Below, piece by piece: positions 11,366 to 21,812 of a DNA stretch of 64,000 nt. Where the stretch lies: assembly GCA_934045075.1 (NCBI GenBank), contig OW203725.1, positions 13,762,269 through 13,826,268 on the forward strand, in the 5' to 3' direction. Source of the stretch: Yponomeuta sedellus. Lineage: Eukaryota > Arthropoda > Insecta > Lepidoptera > Yponomeutidae. How positions within the stretch are numbered: position 1 is the stretch's first letter; each line of letters starts with the position of its first letter. A program made the position numbers and the translations under genes. The notes beneath the pieces were generated by a model. That model made no database searches. It saw nothing but the letters and a program-made list of their open reading frames with translations, and had not been told where the DNA came from.

Positions 11366-14300
11366 ATGATCACTCGTAGCAAAAGTAAATTCATGGCATC
11401 CGAAAGCATCCAAGTACCCGTCGCATCCCAGGTCGAATCATCTAGCGCTCACGTAGCACCACCTATCGACGCAAGTAGAGTCTATACAGGTAATGCCGAC
11501 AGTGATGACCACCTTGGGAGTATGCGCTCCGCCCGAACAAACTCCTCGCACACTTCAACCGTGAAGGCTCGAAAGGCTGCTGCAGAGGCCGCATATAAGC
11601 GCCGCCAGTACGAGCGCGCGCAAGCGGCCGCCCAGCAGCAGCTTGCCCAGGAACAGCTCGCGCAGCAGCAGCAGCTCGCGAAACAGCTCGCGGAGGTTGA
11701 AGAAGCAGAGTACCAGGCCGAGCTCATACAAATTGAAGCAGACGGGCGGAGTGAGAATAGCCGGCGAAGTATCAGTATAAGTAGAACACAACAGTGGGTA
11801 AGTGACTCTAACATATTAAATAAAGTGGATAACGAATCAGAGGTCTCGCAGCCCGGCAACTCGGCGTACCCGTCAGTGCCTCTTCAGGCTGCTGCTTCAT
11901 GTACAGCAGCACACCTCTCGTGTCCTACAAAGGCAGGCCTCGTTCCTCAAACGCCCGGGATAGCGCCCACCGGGCCTCTTCCCTCTGTCATGGGCTTTGA
12001 GCGACAATACGGACCGACCACTGAACAAAATATTACCAATGTGTCACCATGGCTTTTGCAAGCTATCGCCGATACTGCAGCGGCGGCCAAATCCTTAGCT
12101 ACACAAAGCCAGACAAACAAACAAAATAAAATTGAGCTCTCTACATACTCTGGTAGCGCCTCACAGTGGCTTCAATTTAAAAAACAGTTTGACCACACTA
12201 AGTCTGCCTTTTCTTGTATAGAAAACGTCGCGCGTTTACAAAACGCGCTCCGTGGACACGCACGAGAAGCAGTCGCGTCACTTCTCGTCTCTGCGGAAGA
12301 CCCCGAGGAAATCATGCGCGCCCTCGAGCGAAACTTTGCGTGCCCTGAGATGATCGTCCTCGGAGAGGTGCAGGCGTTGCGGTCACTGCCAAGACTGGGC
12401 AACGAGCTTAAAGAGCTAAGTACCGTAGCAAACAAGGTACGCAATTCTCTCTCTACGATAAACTTATTAAACCAGAAGGAGTATTTGCATTCACCCGAAC
12501 TCTTCCATAGCGTGCTAGGAAAATTGAATGCGAATATGAAAATGAGATGGACAGACTACGCGTCGGAAGTCGCAAACTCACAATTTCCATGTTCGAAACT
12601 GCAAATGCTGTCAAATTTCCTGACACGCGAACACGAACGCCAGGTGAAATTTGCTTTGACCCTAGAGGTCCCACCGCAACCTAAGCGTGAAAATATACAC
12701 GCCGTAAATGTTACCAAAAGTAATACCCATTCTAAATCTCAGTGTGTTTATTGCAAAGAGGGTCATAACATAAAGTCGTGTGTTACTTTTAAAACTTTAT
12801 CCGTCGACAATAGATGGCGCTGGTTACGCGAAAATAAAGTTTGTTATAAATGTTTACGTCGTAACTCGCACCAATGGAAATCGTGCAAAGTGAATCCATG
12901 TGGGATCGACGGCTGCTCATATCGTCATCACCCTCTTCTACATGGCAGGCAAGACACGTTAACGTCCACGCAGGCACCCGATACACAATTTTTTAACAAT
13001 ACAGTGGGTGCTACTACTGCTCCAAATGACGCCCTTCCCACGTTGTCGTCTTCTGCCACCCCAGTTGAAGAAAGGCTCGTCGTTTCCAACATAGGACTTC
13101 AACAAGATCTAGCTAATCAACCATGTATCGATCACGACGTAACTTCTCAGGCCTTCACCGAGCACAATACGATATTAAAGGTAGTTCCCATCACTGTCTA
13201 CGGACCTGCCGGGTCCTATGATACCTACGCACTGCTGGATGATGGCAGTACTGCGACACTTATTGACTCTAGCATAGCCGATCGTATTGGACTATCAGGG
13301 CCAGAAAAATATATTGTAATTGAAGGTATAGGTGGTCTACAAAAGAAAAGTAAGGTTACACTTGTCGATTTTCATATAAAAGGCAAACACTCATCCGATA
13401 TTTATCCTGTAAAGGGTGCTCGAGCTATTAAGTCGCTTAACCTTCACACGCAAGCACTTTCTAAAGAACAGATAACCTGCTATAGTCACCTGACCGATTT
13501 AACCGAAGTCCTGGCGCAAACTAGCGCCACACCAACAGTACTAATAGGTGCTCAACACTGGCATCTTTCGATAACTCGAGCTGTACGCAGTGGAAAAGGC
13601 AACGAACCAGTAGCTTGTCATACCTTATTAGGCTGGACGCTGTATGGCGAGGTATCAAGTAAAACTAAACCTACCGAGTTTATTAATCATTGTCAGTTAG
13701 TAGGTTCTATTGAACCGGAAGAGTATGAAAGTTTGGAAAACTTGGTAAAGAAACATTATAAACTAGATTCTTTAGGCATATGTAAACATGAAACATTACA
13801 CTGTAAGCAGGATTTACGTGCTATACAAATAATGGACTCCACTACGAGGCGTCTGCCATCAGGCAGATATGAGGTAGGACTTCCTTGGTGTGATGCGACT
13901 GGGTCAGTTCCCGATAGCTACCCGCAAGCTCTATCGCGTTTTTATAGTTTAGAGAGACAAATGGTTCGTGATTCTGTTTTCGCCGATGCCTACAAGAAAT
14001 TCCTAGACAACATGGTAAACAAGGGATACGCTGAGGAATGTAACCCTAGCACATACTATGGTTGTCAAAAACATACGGAGTCTTCTGCTAGCTGCTCGCC
14101 CATTACTGCCTGCCCACCTTCAACAAACTCAAATTCTCTACAAGTGAATACACAGAAAATCAGGTTGTACTTACCTCACTTTGGTGTTTACCACCCGCAG
14201 AAGCGTAAGCTTCGAGTGGTCCATGACGCAGCGGCAAAGAATCAAGGCGTTTCATTAAATTCTTTGCTTCTTCAAGGGCCTGACCTGTTAGAAAATCTTT

Positions 14301-17206
14301 TAGGCATTCTTTTTAGATTTAGGGAGGGTCGTGTCGCTATGACAGCGGACATAAAAGAGATGTTTCCACAAATTCGCATCCGAGATCAAGACAGAGATGC
14401 ATTACGCTTTCTATGGCGTGACGTCAAGTCTAAAATCACTGAACCGATAAAGGAATATAGGATGACTTCTGTAATTTTCGGTGCATCATCTAGTCCCTTT
14501 ATGGCTCTATACATAAAAAATAAAAACGCCGACTTCTACCGAAATCAGTATCCAAAAGCATGTAATGCAATTATTCATGACCATTACATGGACGATTATT
14601 TAGGCAGTTTAGATGACATCGACGAGGCTGCTCAACTGGTGTCAGACATAGTGACGGTCCATGGTGGTGGTTGTTTCGAAATGCGTGGTTGGATTTCTAA
14701 TGACCGTGATGCCCTACGTCTGATACCAGATGAATTGCGAGCGGTCCCACCCACCGAAGTCCCACTTGGTAATGCTCTGTCACACATCAAAGTCTTAGGC
14801 GTTGCTTGGGATCCTTTAAACGACTCGTTAAGTTTCAGAACGGGCCTCGATAGTATCCCCTATAAAGGAAACCTCACAAAGCGAAAAGTTCTTTCCCATT
14901 TAATGAAAGTTTACGACCCATTAGGTTTACTAGGGCCAATCGTTGTGAAAGGTCGAATCTTGCTGCAGGAGGCATGGAGGTCTAAGATCGATTGGGACAC
15001 AGCTTTCCCACCCACCGAGGTTACCAAGTGGACAGAGTGGTTTAAAGAACTCTCTGATGTGTCTGCTATCAAGATTCCTCGATGGTACGCGAAACAGAAT
15101 GGCGAGCCTCTACACAGAGAGCTGCATGTACTCGCAGATGCGAGTGAGCTTGCATATGCGTGCGTGGCCTATTGGCGTCTTTTATACGCTGATGGCACTG
15201 TCAAGCTCGCCCTCATCACCAGCAAGACTAGAGTCTCTCCTCTTAAGCCAACCTCAATCCCGCGATTGGAATTACAAGCCGCTCTGATTGCCTCTCGCCT
15301 TGCTGTTACCATCAAGGAATCCCACAGGAAAAAACCCGTTCGCACTTTTTTCTGGAGTGATTCTACAACCGTTCTGGGATGGCTTAGAAGCGATGCACGG
15401 ACATTCAAGCCCTTTGTGGCCCACCGTGTCGGAGAAATAATCGAGAATTCAAACATTGAAGACTGGAAGTGGGTTCCAACAGGTTTGAATGTCGCTGATG
15501 ACGCCACCCGCGTGAACCCTCTTCGCTTAGATGCCAACCACCGTTGGTTCGTGGGGCCATCATTTCTTTTTGACTCTCCTGAGAACTGGCCCGTTGAGCC
15601 AGCTGGTCCGACTATGATTGCAGAAGAACGTAAACAATCGTCTCAGTCAGTGCCGGTTCATCTGGTTGTCACCGCGGATTTTGATCGCTTTAGCCATTGG
15701 TTGCGGTTAGTTCGCGCCACTGCCCGCGTTTTGCAGATTGCGGCTAAGTTCCGATCCATTTTGAGTCGTATCAGAGCTCCTACTAAATCCGATACCGTTG
15801 TTGCAGACCGCCATGTTGCGTCTCTTTCTGCGTCCACCACTCCTCCACCCCTGTCAGCAGAATTGATTAATGTCGCAGAAAGACACGTGTTGCAACGCGT
15901 CCAAGAAGACTCATTCCAAGAGGAGATCCATTGCGTCAAGAACTCGCTACCTATCCCGAAATCAAGCCGTCTTTTTAAATTATCACCCACAATGGGAGAT
16001 GACAATTTGTTGCGTTTGGCTGGAAGAATAAAGTTTGTCCAAGATGTCAGCACAGATGTCAAATTCCCCGTCATTTTAGATGGTCGACACCCAATTGTTC
16101 GCATGCTGGTACACTTATTTCATCGGAGAGTGGGCCACGCCAACAACGAAATGGTCATCAATGAGATCAGACAAAAATACTGGGTCCTGCGACTAAGAAA
16201 CACAGTTCGTAGCGTGGCCAAGGATTGCTTGTTCTGCCGTATACGCAAGACGAAACCAATGAACCCCACGACTGGTGATCTTCCACCGCAGCGCCTGGCT
16301 CACCACAAACGTCCGTTTACTTTCACCGGACTCGACTACTTTGGACCTCTGAACGTTACCATCGGAAGAAGGCACGAGAAAAGATACGTGGCCCTGTACA
16401 CTTGCATGACTTCAAGAGCAGTACACCTCGAGCTCGTACATACACTATCAGCTGATTCCGCAATCATGAGCCTGCGTCGATTTATAGCTCGAAGAGGTAC
16501 ACCAGACACAATTTATTCCGACAATGGTACGTGTTTCATAGGAGCCAATCGACTTCTCAAAGAGTTTCACCAACCATCGGTTCAAGACTTCAACGCCACT
16601 AGAGGCATTAAGTGGAGCTTCATCCCCGCTGCCGCCCCTTCCTTTGGAGGTTGCTGGGAAAGGCTTGTCCGCAGCATCAAAGTAGCCTTAAACGCTGTAC
16701 TTACAGAGCGAGCACCGAAAGAAGAAATTCTTATTACACTTTTGCTGGAAGCCGAGGCAATCGTTAACTCAAGGCCCCTCGGTCACGTGTCGGTCGACGC
16801 CCAAGATGAGGAAACGTTAACACCTTTTCACTTCCTGATCGGGAGCTCATCCAACCAACTCCTGCCGACTCTCGATGACGGTGACCTTGCCAGAAGGGCC
16901 AACTGGAAAGCAGCGCTGCGGCTCAGCGATCATTTCTGGAGGAGGTGGGTCCGAGAGATTCTCCCAACTATGCAGCCTAGACTTAACAATTCCAACGACC
17001 AGAATGTTAAGATTGGAGATGTGGTCATCATTGTTGACGAGAACTTGCCAAGAGGGATGTGGCCACGTGGACGGGTTGCCCAACTACACCCAGGAAAAGA
17101 CGGAGTGGTCCGAGTGGTGGACGTAGCTACAGCAGGGGGGCTCTTACGCCGACCCTGCAGGAAACTGGTCCGGCTGGTCACCAGGGAGGCTTCTCATCCT
17201 GGGTAA
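11366..17206 (+). CDS. Intact gag-pol polyprotein of inner BEL/Pao element (1,946 aa)
   Basis: A single open frame runs from ATG 11366. A Q/A/E-rich, probably coiled-coil segment lies near residues 65-125. A gag DUF1759-like region starts near 255. Zinc knuckles begin at C460 (CVYCKEGH) and C493 (CYKC), followed by a HH-rich C-x-H segment. The aspartic protease motif is ALLDDGS with D625. Reverse transcriptase has YMDD at 1074-1077. The A17/RNase H-like part follows. The H2C2 segment precedes the integrase core D1657, D1719 (SDNG) and E1765. The C terminus from about 1785 carries the DUF5641-like EAIVNSRPL, FLIG and MWPRGRV motifs. No stop or frameshift was seen and all catalytic motifs are in place. 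The product would be cleaved into capsid, protease, RT/RNase H and integrase. Confidence 0.96.
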   Translation: MITRSKSKFMASESIQVPVASQVESSSAHVAPPIDASRVYTGNADSDDHLGSMRSARTNSSHTSTVKARKAAAEAAYKRRQYERAQAAAQQQLAQEQLAQQQQLAKQLAEVEEAEYQAELIQIEADGRSENSRRSISISRTQQWVSDSNILNKVDNESEVSQPGNSAYPSVPLQAAASCTAAHLSCPTKAGLVPQTPGIAPTGPLPSVMGFERQYGPTTEQNITNVSPWLLQAIADTAAAAKSLATQSQTNKQNKIELSTYSGSASQWLQFKKQFDHTKSAFSCIENVARLQNALRGHAREAVASLLVSAEDPEEIMRALERNFACPEMIVLGEVQALRSLPRLGNELKELSTVANKVRNSLSTINLLNQKEYLHSPELFHSVLGKLNANMKMRWTDYASEVANSQFPCSKLQMLSNFLTREHERQVKFALTLEVPPQPKRENIHAVNVTKSNTHSKSQCVYCKEGHNIKSCVTFKTLSVDNRWRWLRENKVCYKCLRRNSHQWKSCKVNPCGIDGCSYRHHPLLHGRQDTLTSTQAPDTQFFNNTVGATTAPNDALPTLSSSATPVEERLVVSNIGLQQDLANQPCIDHDVTSQAFTEHNTILKVVPITVYGPAGSYDTYALLDDGSTATLIDSSIADRIGLSGPEKYIVIEGIGGLQKKSKVTLVDFHIKGKHSSDIYPVKGARAIKSLNLHTQALSKEQITCYSHLTDLTEVLAQTSATPTVLIGAQHWHLSITRAVRSGKGNEPVACHTLLGWTLYGEVSSKTKPTEFINHCQLVGSIEPEEYESLENLVKKHYKLDSLGICKHETLHCKQDLRAIQIMDSTTRRLPSGRYEVGLPWCDATGSVPDSYPQALSRFYSLERQMVRDSVFADAYKKFLDNMVNKGYAEECNPSTYYGCQKHTESSASCSPITACPPSTNSNSLQVNTQKIRLYLPHFGVYHPQKRKLRVVHDAAAKNQGVSLNSLLLQGPDLLENLLGILFRFREGRVAMTADIKEMFPQIRIRDQDRDALRFLWRDVKSKITEPIKEYRMTSVIFGASSSPFMALYIKNKNADFYRNQYPKACNAIIHDHYMDDYLGSLDDIDEAAQLVSDIVTVHGGGCFEMRGWISNDRDALRLIPDELRAVPPTEVPLGNALSHIKVLGVAWDPLNDSLSFRTGLDSIPYKGNLTKRKVLSHLMKVYDPLGLLGPIVVKGRILLQEAWRSKIDWDTAFPPTEVTKWTEWFKELSDVSAIKIPRWYAKQNGEPLHRELHVLADASELAYACVAYWRLLYADGTVKLALITSKTRVSPLKPTSIPRLELQAALIASRLAVTIKESHRKKPVRTFFWSDSTTVLGWLRSDARTFKPFVAHRVGEIIENSNIEDWKWVPTGLNVADDATRVNPLRLDANHRWFVGPSFLFDSPENWPVEPAGPTMIAEERKQSSQSVPVHLVVTADFDRFSHWLRLVRATARVLQIAAKFRSILSRIRAPTKSDTVVADRHVASLSASTTPPPLSAELINVAERHVLQRVQEDSFQEEIHCVKNSLPIPKSSRLFKLSPTMGDDNLLRLAGRIKFVQDVSTDVKFPVILDGRHPIVRMLVHLFHRRVGHANNEMVINEIRQKYWVLRLRNTVRSVAKDCLFCRIRKTKPMNPTTGDLPPQRLAHHKRPFTFTGLDYFGPLNVTIGRRHEKRYVALYTCMTSRAVHLELVHTLSADSAIMSLRRFIARRGTPDTIYSDNGTCFIGANRLLKEFHQPSVQDFNATRGIKWSFIPAAAPSFGGCWERLVRSIKVALNAVLTERAPKEEILITLLLEAEAIVNSRPLGHVSVDAQDEETLTPFHFLIGSSSNQLLPTLDDGDLARRANWKAALRLSDHFWRRWVREILPTMQPRLNNSNDQNVKIGDVVIIVDENLPRGMWPRGRVAQLHPGKDGVVRVVDVATAGGLLRRPCRKLVRLVTREASHPG

Positions 17207-17244
17207 CTGGGAACATCTGTGCATTTCTGCACAAGGGCCCGGGA

Positions 17245-17437
17245 TGTTGAAGACTCCTTGGAACTATTTTATAATTCTGTATATTTTTTCGTTTGACTTT
17301 TCTCTCTCATGTCACTCATGCTGTAATATTGTTTCCGTCACCATTTTCATTGCCCATTGTTTGTGTTATTTTCATATTATACTACTTTTTACCCGTTTTC
17401 CATCAGTTTCCTTCTTTATACAGTCCATTCCGTAACA
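17245..17437 (+). repeat. 3' LTR of inner BEL/Pao element
   Basis: This copy is identical by eye to 11109-11301. A short purine-rich stretch (ACAAGGGCCCGGGA) lies immediately upstream and probably primes plus-strand synthesis. The copy of CCGAG follows directly. Confidence 0.96.
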
Positions 17438-17442
17438 CCGAG

Positions 17443-17950
17443 GGAGGAAATTCTTCACACACTGTTACTAGAAGCGGAACATCTGGTAAACTCACGACCG
17501 CTGATTGGTGAGGTTCGCACAGACCCAGACGAACCAGAAGAACTTACCCCTAACCATTTTCTTATTGGAAGATCGTGTGGGACAAACCCACTAGGGAACC
17601 ATAACGACGCCGTGCTATCCGGCCCAGCGACATGGAAGAGCTGTGAAAGACTAGCAGACCATTTTTGGACTAGATGGACGAAGGAGTATCTGCCTACTCT
17701 CGTGCCGAAACCCGATCTTGACAAGAGCAAATCGTACACGAATCCTCAGACAGGAGATGTGGTGCTCATCATGGACTCGTCAACGCCTAGAGGCACATGG
17801 CCCAGAGGCAAAATCATCGAAACACACCCCGGACCAGATGGTAACGTGCGAATCGTGACCGTTAGGACTCGTACCGGAGACTTCCGCCGCCCGATGTCGA
17901 GAGTCATTACTTTGGTCCCTGCGTCCTATTGTAGCGCCGTCAACACCTAG
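17443..17950 (+). CDS. Outer BEL/Pao polyprotein, displaced C-terminal part (integrase end, DUF5641-like)
   Basis: After the inner element the outer frame resumes in phase and ends at TAG 17948-17950. Recognisable stretches are EAEHLVNSRPL, TPNHFLIGRS, SDHFW-equivalent DHFWTRW, GDVVLIMDS, PRGTWPRGKI and a final arginine-rich RRPMSRVITL. These parallel residues 1785-1940 of the inner protein. It has no start codon of its own and is separated from its N-terminal part by 6.3 kb, so it is presumably untranslated. Confidence 0.9.
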
Positions 17951-17980
17951 TTAGAGTGCATAGTGTTTCACCACTCTGCA

Positions 17981-17993
17981 CTGGGGGGGAGAC
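17981..17993 (+). other. Polypurine tract of outer BEL/Pao element
   Basis: A run of seven G followed by AGAC sits directly before the 3' LTR (TGTTGACG at 17994). This is the expected place for the plus-strand primer. The strong purine tract and the immediate LTR start support the call. Confidence 0.8.
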
Positions 17994-19523
17994 TGTTGAC
18001 GAACGACCTTGCGCTACCTAGCAAATTGTCACATAATTTGACCCAGTCAGATTCATGGTTGGACAATAGGTGTGCGTAAGATAGGAGCAAAAGGGGGCGT
18101 GGCCCGCTCCAAGGCCAACGAGTTTCGCTGATTTATTGTAAATAGATTTGTTGATTAATTTGATTGATTTTATAATGTTTGACTGATAGAAATAAGTTGT
18201 TATGAAAGATATAAGTTGATTCTATTGAAATTACTTCATTATTGTACTCACAAGTATCAAATTGATAGGCAGAATCACTTTGATAGTTGTTTTATGTTAA
18301 AAGGGGAAAAAACCCGTTTAAAGCCTAGGAAAGCGGCTTATTTATGTTTATTTGTACTCAGGACACCGTCCTGCATCTAATTGTAACACGAAACTTGTCT
18401 CGTTGTTCTCATTTAGCGTAAATTTCATGTCTTGTTGTTTGAATATCGAAATCCGTGTAAAACACGCTGTAGACCTGCGATTTGACCTGTAAAACCCAGA
18501 ACATTAGTAAACTAAGCATAAGTACATCAATAGTAACAAGTTAAGTTAAGAAAACCGTACGAAAATAAGCAAAACAATGTTGACACAATTTTTATGTAAT
18601 TCCACTTTGGTACCTGTTTTTTGTATGTTGTCTTATTGGAATCAAACCCGAAATTATGTCAAAAGTTAGACTACATAGTCCTTAAGATATAGAGACATTG
18701 CCGAATAAAATATCTACTTGCGTTGTCTAGTTATTCCAAATCCCACACTTAGTTACGAGGAAATTAGCTAATATATTTAGTTATTCTTGTGTTTTCCTTA
18801 TTTATATGTACACGTATCAAAACCATTGTTATCTTATAAGAATCTAGTAAGCGATCTCTGTAAAATACCGTTTGAATCATGTCGATAGGTCTATAAATGT
18901 AAAAGTTATGACTGAAAATGTAACGCTTTAATGAGGAAAATAAACAAGCGCGAGATAACGTTTTGGAAGGAAATTGCACCGGCTCTCTGAGCCGTAAAGC
19001 CCAAGTCAAGGGCCCTCAGCCCGCTAAAACTTCCGGTACCGCATCGGAAATACTACGAGAGCAGCAAAAAGAAGAACTAATCTGAAGAAAACTACCAGAG
19101 AGCTGCAACTTCCTTCCAACATCCGCTAGCAAGATCACCGCTGGTTTCTCTTCGCACCCCGCTCCCGAACCCCCCAGCGACGTAGGCCCTGCTGGCACTG
19201 CCGCGCCCACAGCCTGCAAGACCGCCCTGCGTCACCGCCGGTCGACCACGCTGTCGTCGCATCGCCGTGTCGCCGCCGTAACGTCGTCGTGTCGCCGCCG
19301 TGTCGTCGCCGTATCGTCACCGTACGTCGTCGTGTCGTCGCCGTGTCGTCGCCGTATCGTCACCGTACGTCGTCGTATCGTCGCCGTGTCGTCGCCGCCA
19401 CTATCGTCGTGCTGTCGTCGTGTCGTCATCGTGTCTACTACGCAAGGGCTTGAACTCAGGCACACACCTACCTTGCACGTCCAACTTCAGAAATAGGGGA
19501 GCTGTTGACCCTATACCCCAACA
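17994..19523 (+). repeat. 3' LTR of outer BEL/Pao element
   Basis: It matches 3131-4682 almost base for base. Visible differences are one substitution in the GACGTAGGCC segment near 19183 and absence of one 22-bp unit of the GTC-rich block. It is followed by the duplication CCCAG. Confidence 0.95.
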
Positions 19524-19617
19524 CCCAGTAAGCGATTCCTTCACTTCACGGCCACCTAGTCTGAAATTCCTGCTTCAAACTTCCGATCAATTAAAATGAT
19601 TGAATGCTGAGTACATG

Positions 19618-19865
19618 TGAAAAATAACTGTAGGTTTCCTGTTATTTTTCATAAGAGAGTTTTTTATGTAGGTAACATAAAAAACTCTCATATCCGTCCC
19701 ACTGTAGAGAACAGACCTTCTCTCAAAGAGAAAGAAAAGAGAGAGAGAGAGTATGGGCTTAATTACCACGTGTGTCTACCGTAGACTGGCAATGATATCG
19801 TGAGGAAAAGTGAGTTTCTGAGGTCTTCACGTACCTCAGAAACTAACGTTTCCTAGCGATATTTT
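19618..19865. repeat. Cluster of three hairpins
   Basis: There are three inverted repeats within 250 bp: 11-bp arms TGAAAAATAAC (19618-19628 / 19641-19651); 15-bp arms GAGAGTTTTTTATGT (19655-19669 / 19675-19689); and 12-bp arms AGTTTCTGAGGT (19813-19824 / 19833-19844). The last pairing extends imperfectly outwards to about 19791 and 19860. No gene is nearby. They may be MITE relics; the long one has a pre-miRNA-like shape. Confidence 0.7.
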
Positions 19866-19929
19866 CCTTCACAAATAGCGAGTGATTACTAACTTCACAA
19901 ATGTCGGTAACTTAAAAAAGTCATTGGAA

Positions 19930-20330
19930 CATGCCGGGATCCAAATCCATAGCCTCCTCCTCTACGATTGCGAGGCCGGCCGGCGTGCTATCACTACGCT
20001 ACTACCGCTCCTAAGACCTTTTGGAGCATATTATTATTAAATGATGCTGACTGAGGACACCAAGAAGTGGCGAGCTTTGGGGAAGCCTATCCACCTACTC
20101 GTACCGTAGTGGTCGACTAGATGAGTTGCATTGATTATGTCATGAATAGAATTTAATTTTACTGTTTACGAACGAATTAAGACCTATCTCCTGCTAATTC
20201 TTGTTCTGTTGTGGCATGCTTGGGGGAGGTATTGAGTTCCCCTAAGCATGCTACAGCAGTCGATCACTGCTGGACATTGGTTAAGCAGTGGTCGACTGCG
20301 TGGTCTGGATTGATTACGGTATGAATATGA
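19930..20330. other. Degraded repeat patchwork
   Basis: There is no gene. A tRNA-SINE-like GCCGGGATCC stretch lies at about 19933. Two related stretches with GTGGTCGACT at 20110 and 20288 resemble the 3' ends of RTE-type LINEs (GAAGTGGCGAGCTTTGGG at about 20064). An imperfect inverted repeat centred near 20235 has TGGCATGCTTGGGG arms. Assignments rest on general resemblance only. Confidence 0.4.
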
Positions 20331-21110
20331 ACACAGAACACCTACGTTTCTATAATAAAATCTCTGAAGGTATATTAAGTTTGCCAGAAACGCGGTTAAA
20401 AAATGTGTTAAGTATGTACACATGTGCCAAAAGGGGTACTATAACATAAAGGATTGTTTATGTAACAATGACGTCTGGAATTATAGCCAGTAGGTACAAT
20501 ACATGAGTTATATGTTTTATAATAATTATGGCATCATCATCATTAACCAAGAAACATCCTTGTCATCAACCTATTATGTCCCCACCGAGGGGTACGAGTC
20601 TCTTCCCTAAGGAAAGTATAGGCCATACTTCACCACGGGGGCCAAGTCCGGATTGGGGGAGTTTTGCAAGACTAGTGGCTGGTCTTACTGTCAGAAGTTT
20701 TCAAGTCGCCCTAAGACATATGTCTTGACTTAACGACTGCTATCTATCGAAGACAGCCGGCACCAACTGCTTAGCGTGAATTGCGAAGCACGGGACCGCC
20801 CGGTAAAATGCCACTAGCGTTAGTCATAGACGGTCACCCATCCACGCACTGAACGCGCCCTATGTTGCTTAACCTTCGTAATCGTTTGAGATCACTCAGG
20901 CAGCCGGGGCTACGAGCGATTCGAATTATTTACACTATGCTAATTATGGACTTTGAAAAGACAGGAGTTTAGAGATTATTTGTCCATTTTTTCTCCAAAA
21001 TGATCTAGATTTTGAAATGGACACCCAGTTTGATTGTAACGTTCACTAAGCCGCAGTTTCTGCGCTACTTAGAAGAAAACCTTTTCATTTCATTTCCATC
21101 TCCTTCTGTA
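20331..21110 (+). mobile_element. LINE 3' end with ATTTC tail, split by a 5S SINE
   Basis: The left part (20331-20531) encodes a decayed C-terminal tail of the type FYNKISEGILSLPETRLK. The right part (20941-21110) is a 3' UTR ending in CATTTCATTTC. The same order, split differently, occurs at 47075-47144 plus 53839-54105, and a partial 3' UTR copy is at 22464-22600. The 409-bp block between the halves is a SINE flanked by TAATTATGG. FNKLP-like tails are typical of CR1/Jockey-group LINE ORF2 proteins; the exact clade is unknown. Confidence 0.7.
20532..20940 (-). mobile_element. 5S rRNA-derived SINE (SINE3-like)
   Basis: Read on the minus strand, about 20815-20895 gives GAAGGTTAAGCAACATAGGG, then CGTTCAGTGCGTGGATGGG and TGACCG. 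This closely follows the 3' half of eukaryotic 5S rRNA, including the internal control region. The body continues for about 280 bp and ends in a GATGATGATG tail. The element is flanked by an exact 9-bp duplication TAATTATGG (20523-20531 and 20941-20949) and interrupts a LINE end whose uninterrupted version is seen elsewhere in the window. It is transcribed by polymerase III and mobilised by a LINE, as inferred from the family. Confidence 0.82.
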
Positions 21111-21481
21111 ACTCTTGTTCTCAATTCTGGCCATGTAACCGTACACCGCAGGCATCAACGTCGCAACCGGAACGAGTGGAACATGGATTGATGGGAGACC
21201 ACACGCAGACCCTGCGCCGGTGAACTGATGACAACCGCTCGACACACTTCCACATCGCTGAACATTCGACCTCTCACATAACTCCTTCTAGTGAAGGTAT
21301 CAGGTGACCGTTAGCGTGTGTGGTATTGCTACTATAAATTCATTAACTTACGCCATAGGTAAGTCGGAGATCAGCCCAATCATACTTATATATTTGTCAT
21401 GTACCTATAAGGTTGTCTAGAAGACATCTAGAAAACACTTTAATGCTCAGAAATACTATGTAATTTCCTTTTTTATGTACA

Positions 21482-21665
21482 ACTAGCTAACCCAGCGAAC
21501 TTCGTACCGCCTAACAGTCGATTCTTTATTTTTTTTTTTTCTTTGTATGAACCATCCTCGTACTTCAAGGAATATTCTAAAAAATCAGCGAAATCGGTTC
21601 ACCTGCTCTCGACATTTGCGCTTACCAACACATTCAGCGATTCATTTTTATGTTATAGAGATAGT
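21482..21665 (+). repeat. LINE 3' end-like segment
   Basis: The stretch from AACCCAGCGAACTTCGTACC through AAATCGGTTCACCTGCTCTC to TTATAGAGATAG resembles 3' ends of insect LINEs that end in short GATA-like repeats. An internal T14-like run follows TTCTTTA. No coding part is left. The rest of 21111-22463 shows no gene apart from the tRNA-like unit at 21813-21881. Confidence 0.4.
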
Positions 21666-21812
21666 GTTCTCTAATCATCTATCCGTGTTTGTATAACACG
21701 TCGGCTACTAGAGCCGTTTGTCCTGGTCCCAAACTAGGGTAGCCGCTGTGCTATGGGCAAGGTTATCACAATTACGGCCAGCCTGAGGAAATGTGTACAA
21801 ATGTACGACAGG

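Larger units (their letters stand above)
11109..17437 (+). mobile_element. Complete inner BEL/Pao LTR retrotransposon, nested in the outer integrase gene
   Basis: The 6,329-bp element has two 193-bp LTRs (11109-11301 and 17245-17437) that are identical by eye, with TG and CA ends. It is flanked by an exact 5-bp duplication CCGAG (11104-11108 and 17438-17442). One uninterrupted gag-pol frame fills the interior. It is in the same orientation as its host but has short LTRs and a diverged protein, so it is a different BEL/Pao family. Identical LTRs and an intact frame indicate very recent insertion, and possibly an active copy. Confidence 0.96.
3131..19523 (+). mobile_element. BEL/Pao LTR retrotransposon (outer element), interrupted by a second BEL/Pao element
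   Basis: The element is flanked by the 5-bp duplication CCCAG (3126-3130 and 19524-19528). Its LTRs of 1,552 and 1,530 bp start TG and end CA. A primer-binding site follows the 5' LTR and a G-rich polypurine tract precedes the 3' LTR. The gag-pol frame has the BEL/Pao order: gag, CCHC-type knuckles, aspartic protease, reverse transcriptase with YMDD, RNase H-like region, integrase. Removing the inner insertion at 11109-17437 plus one copy of its duplication leaves the outer frame in phase. The element therefore looks young and coding-competent before the inner insertion. By eye the LTRs differ by one substitution and one 22-bp repeat-unit indel. Confidence 0.95.
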
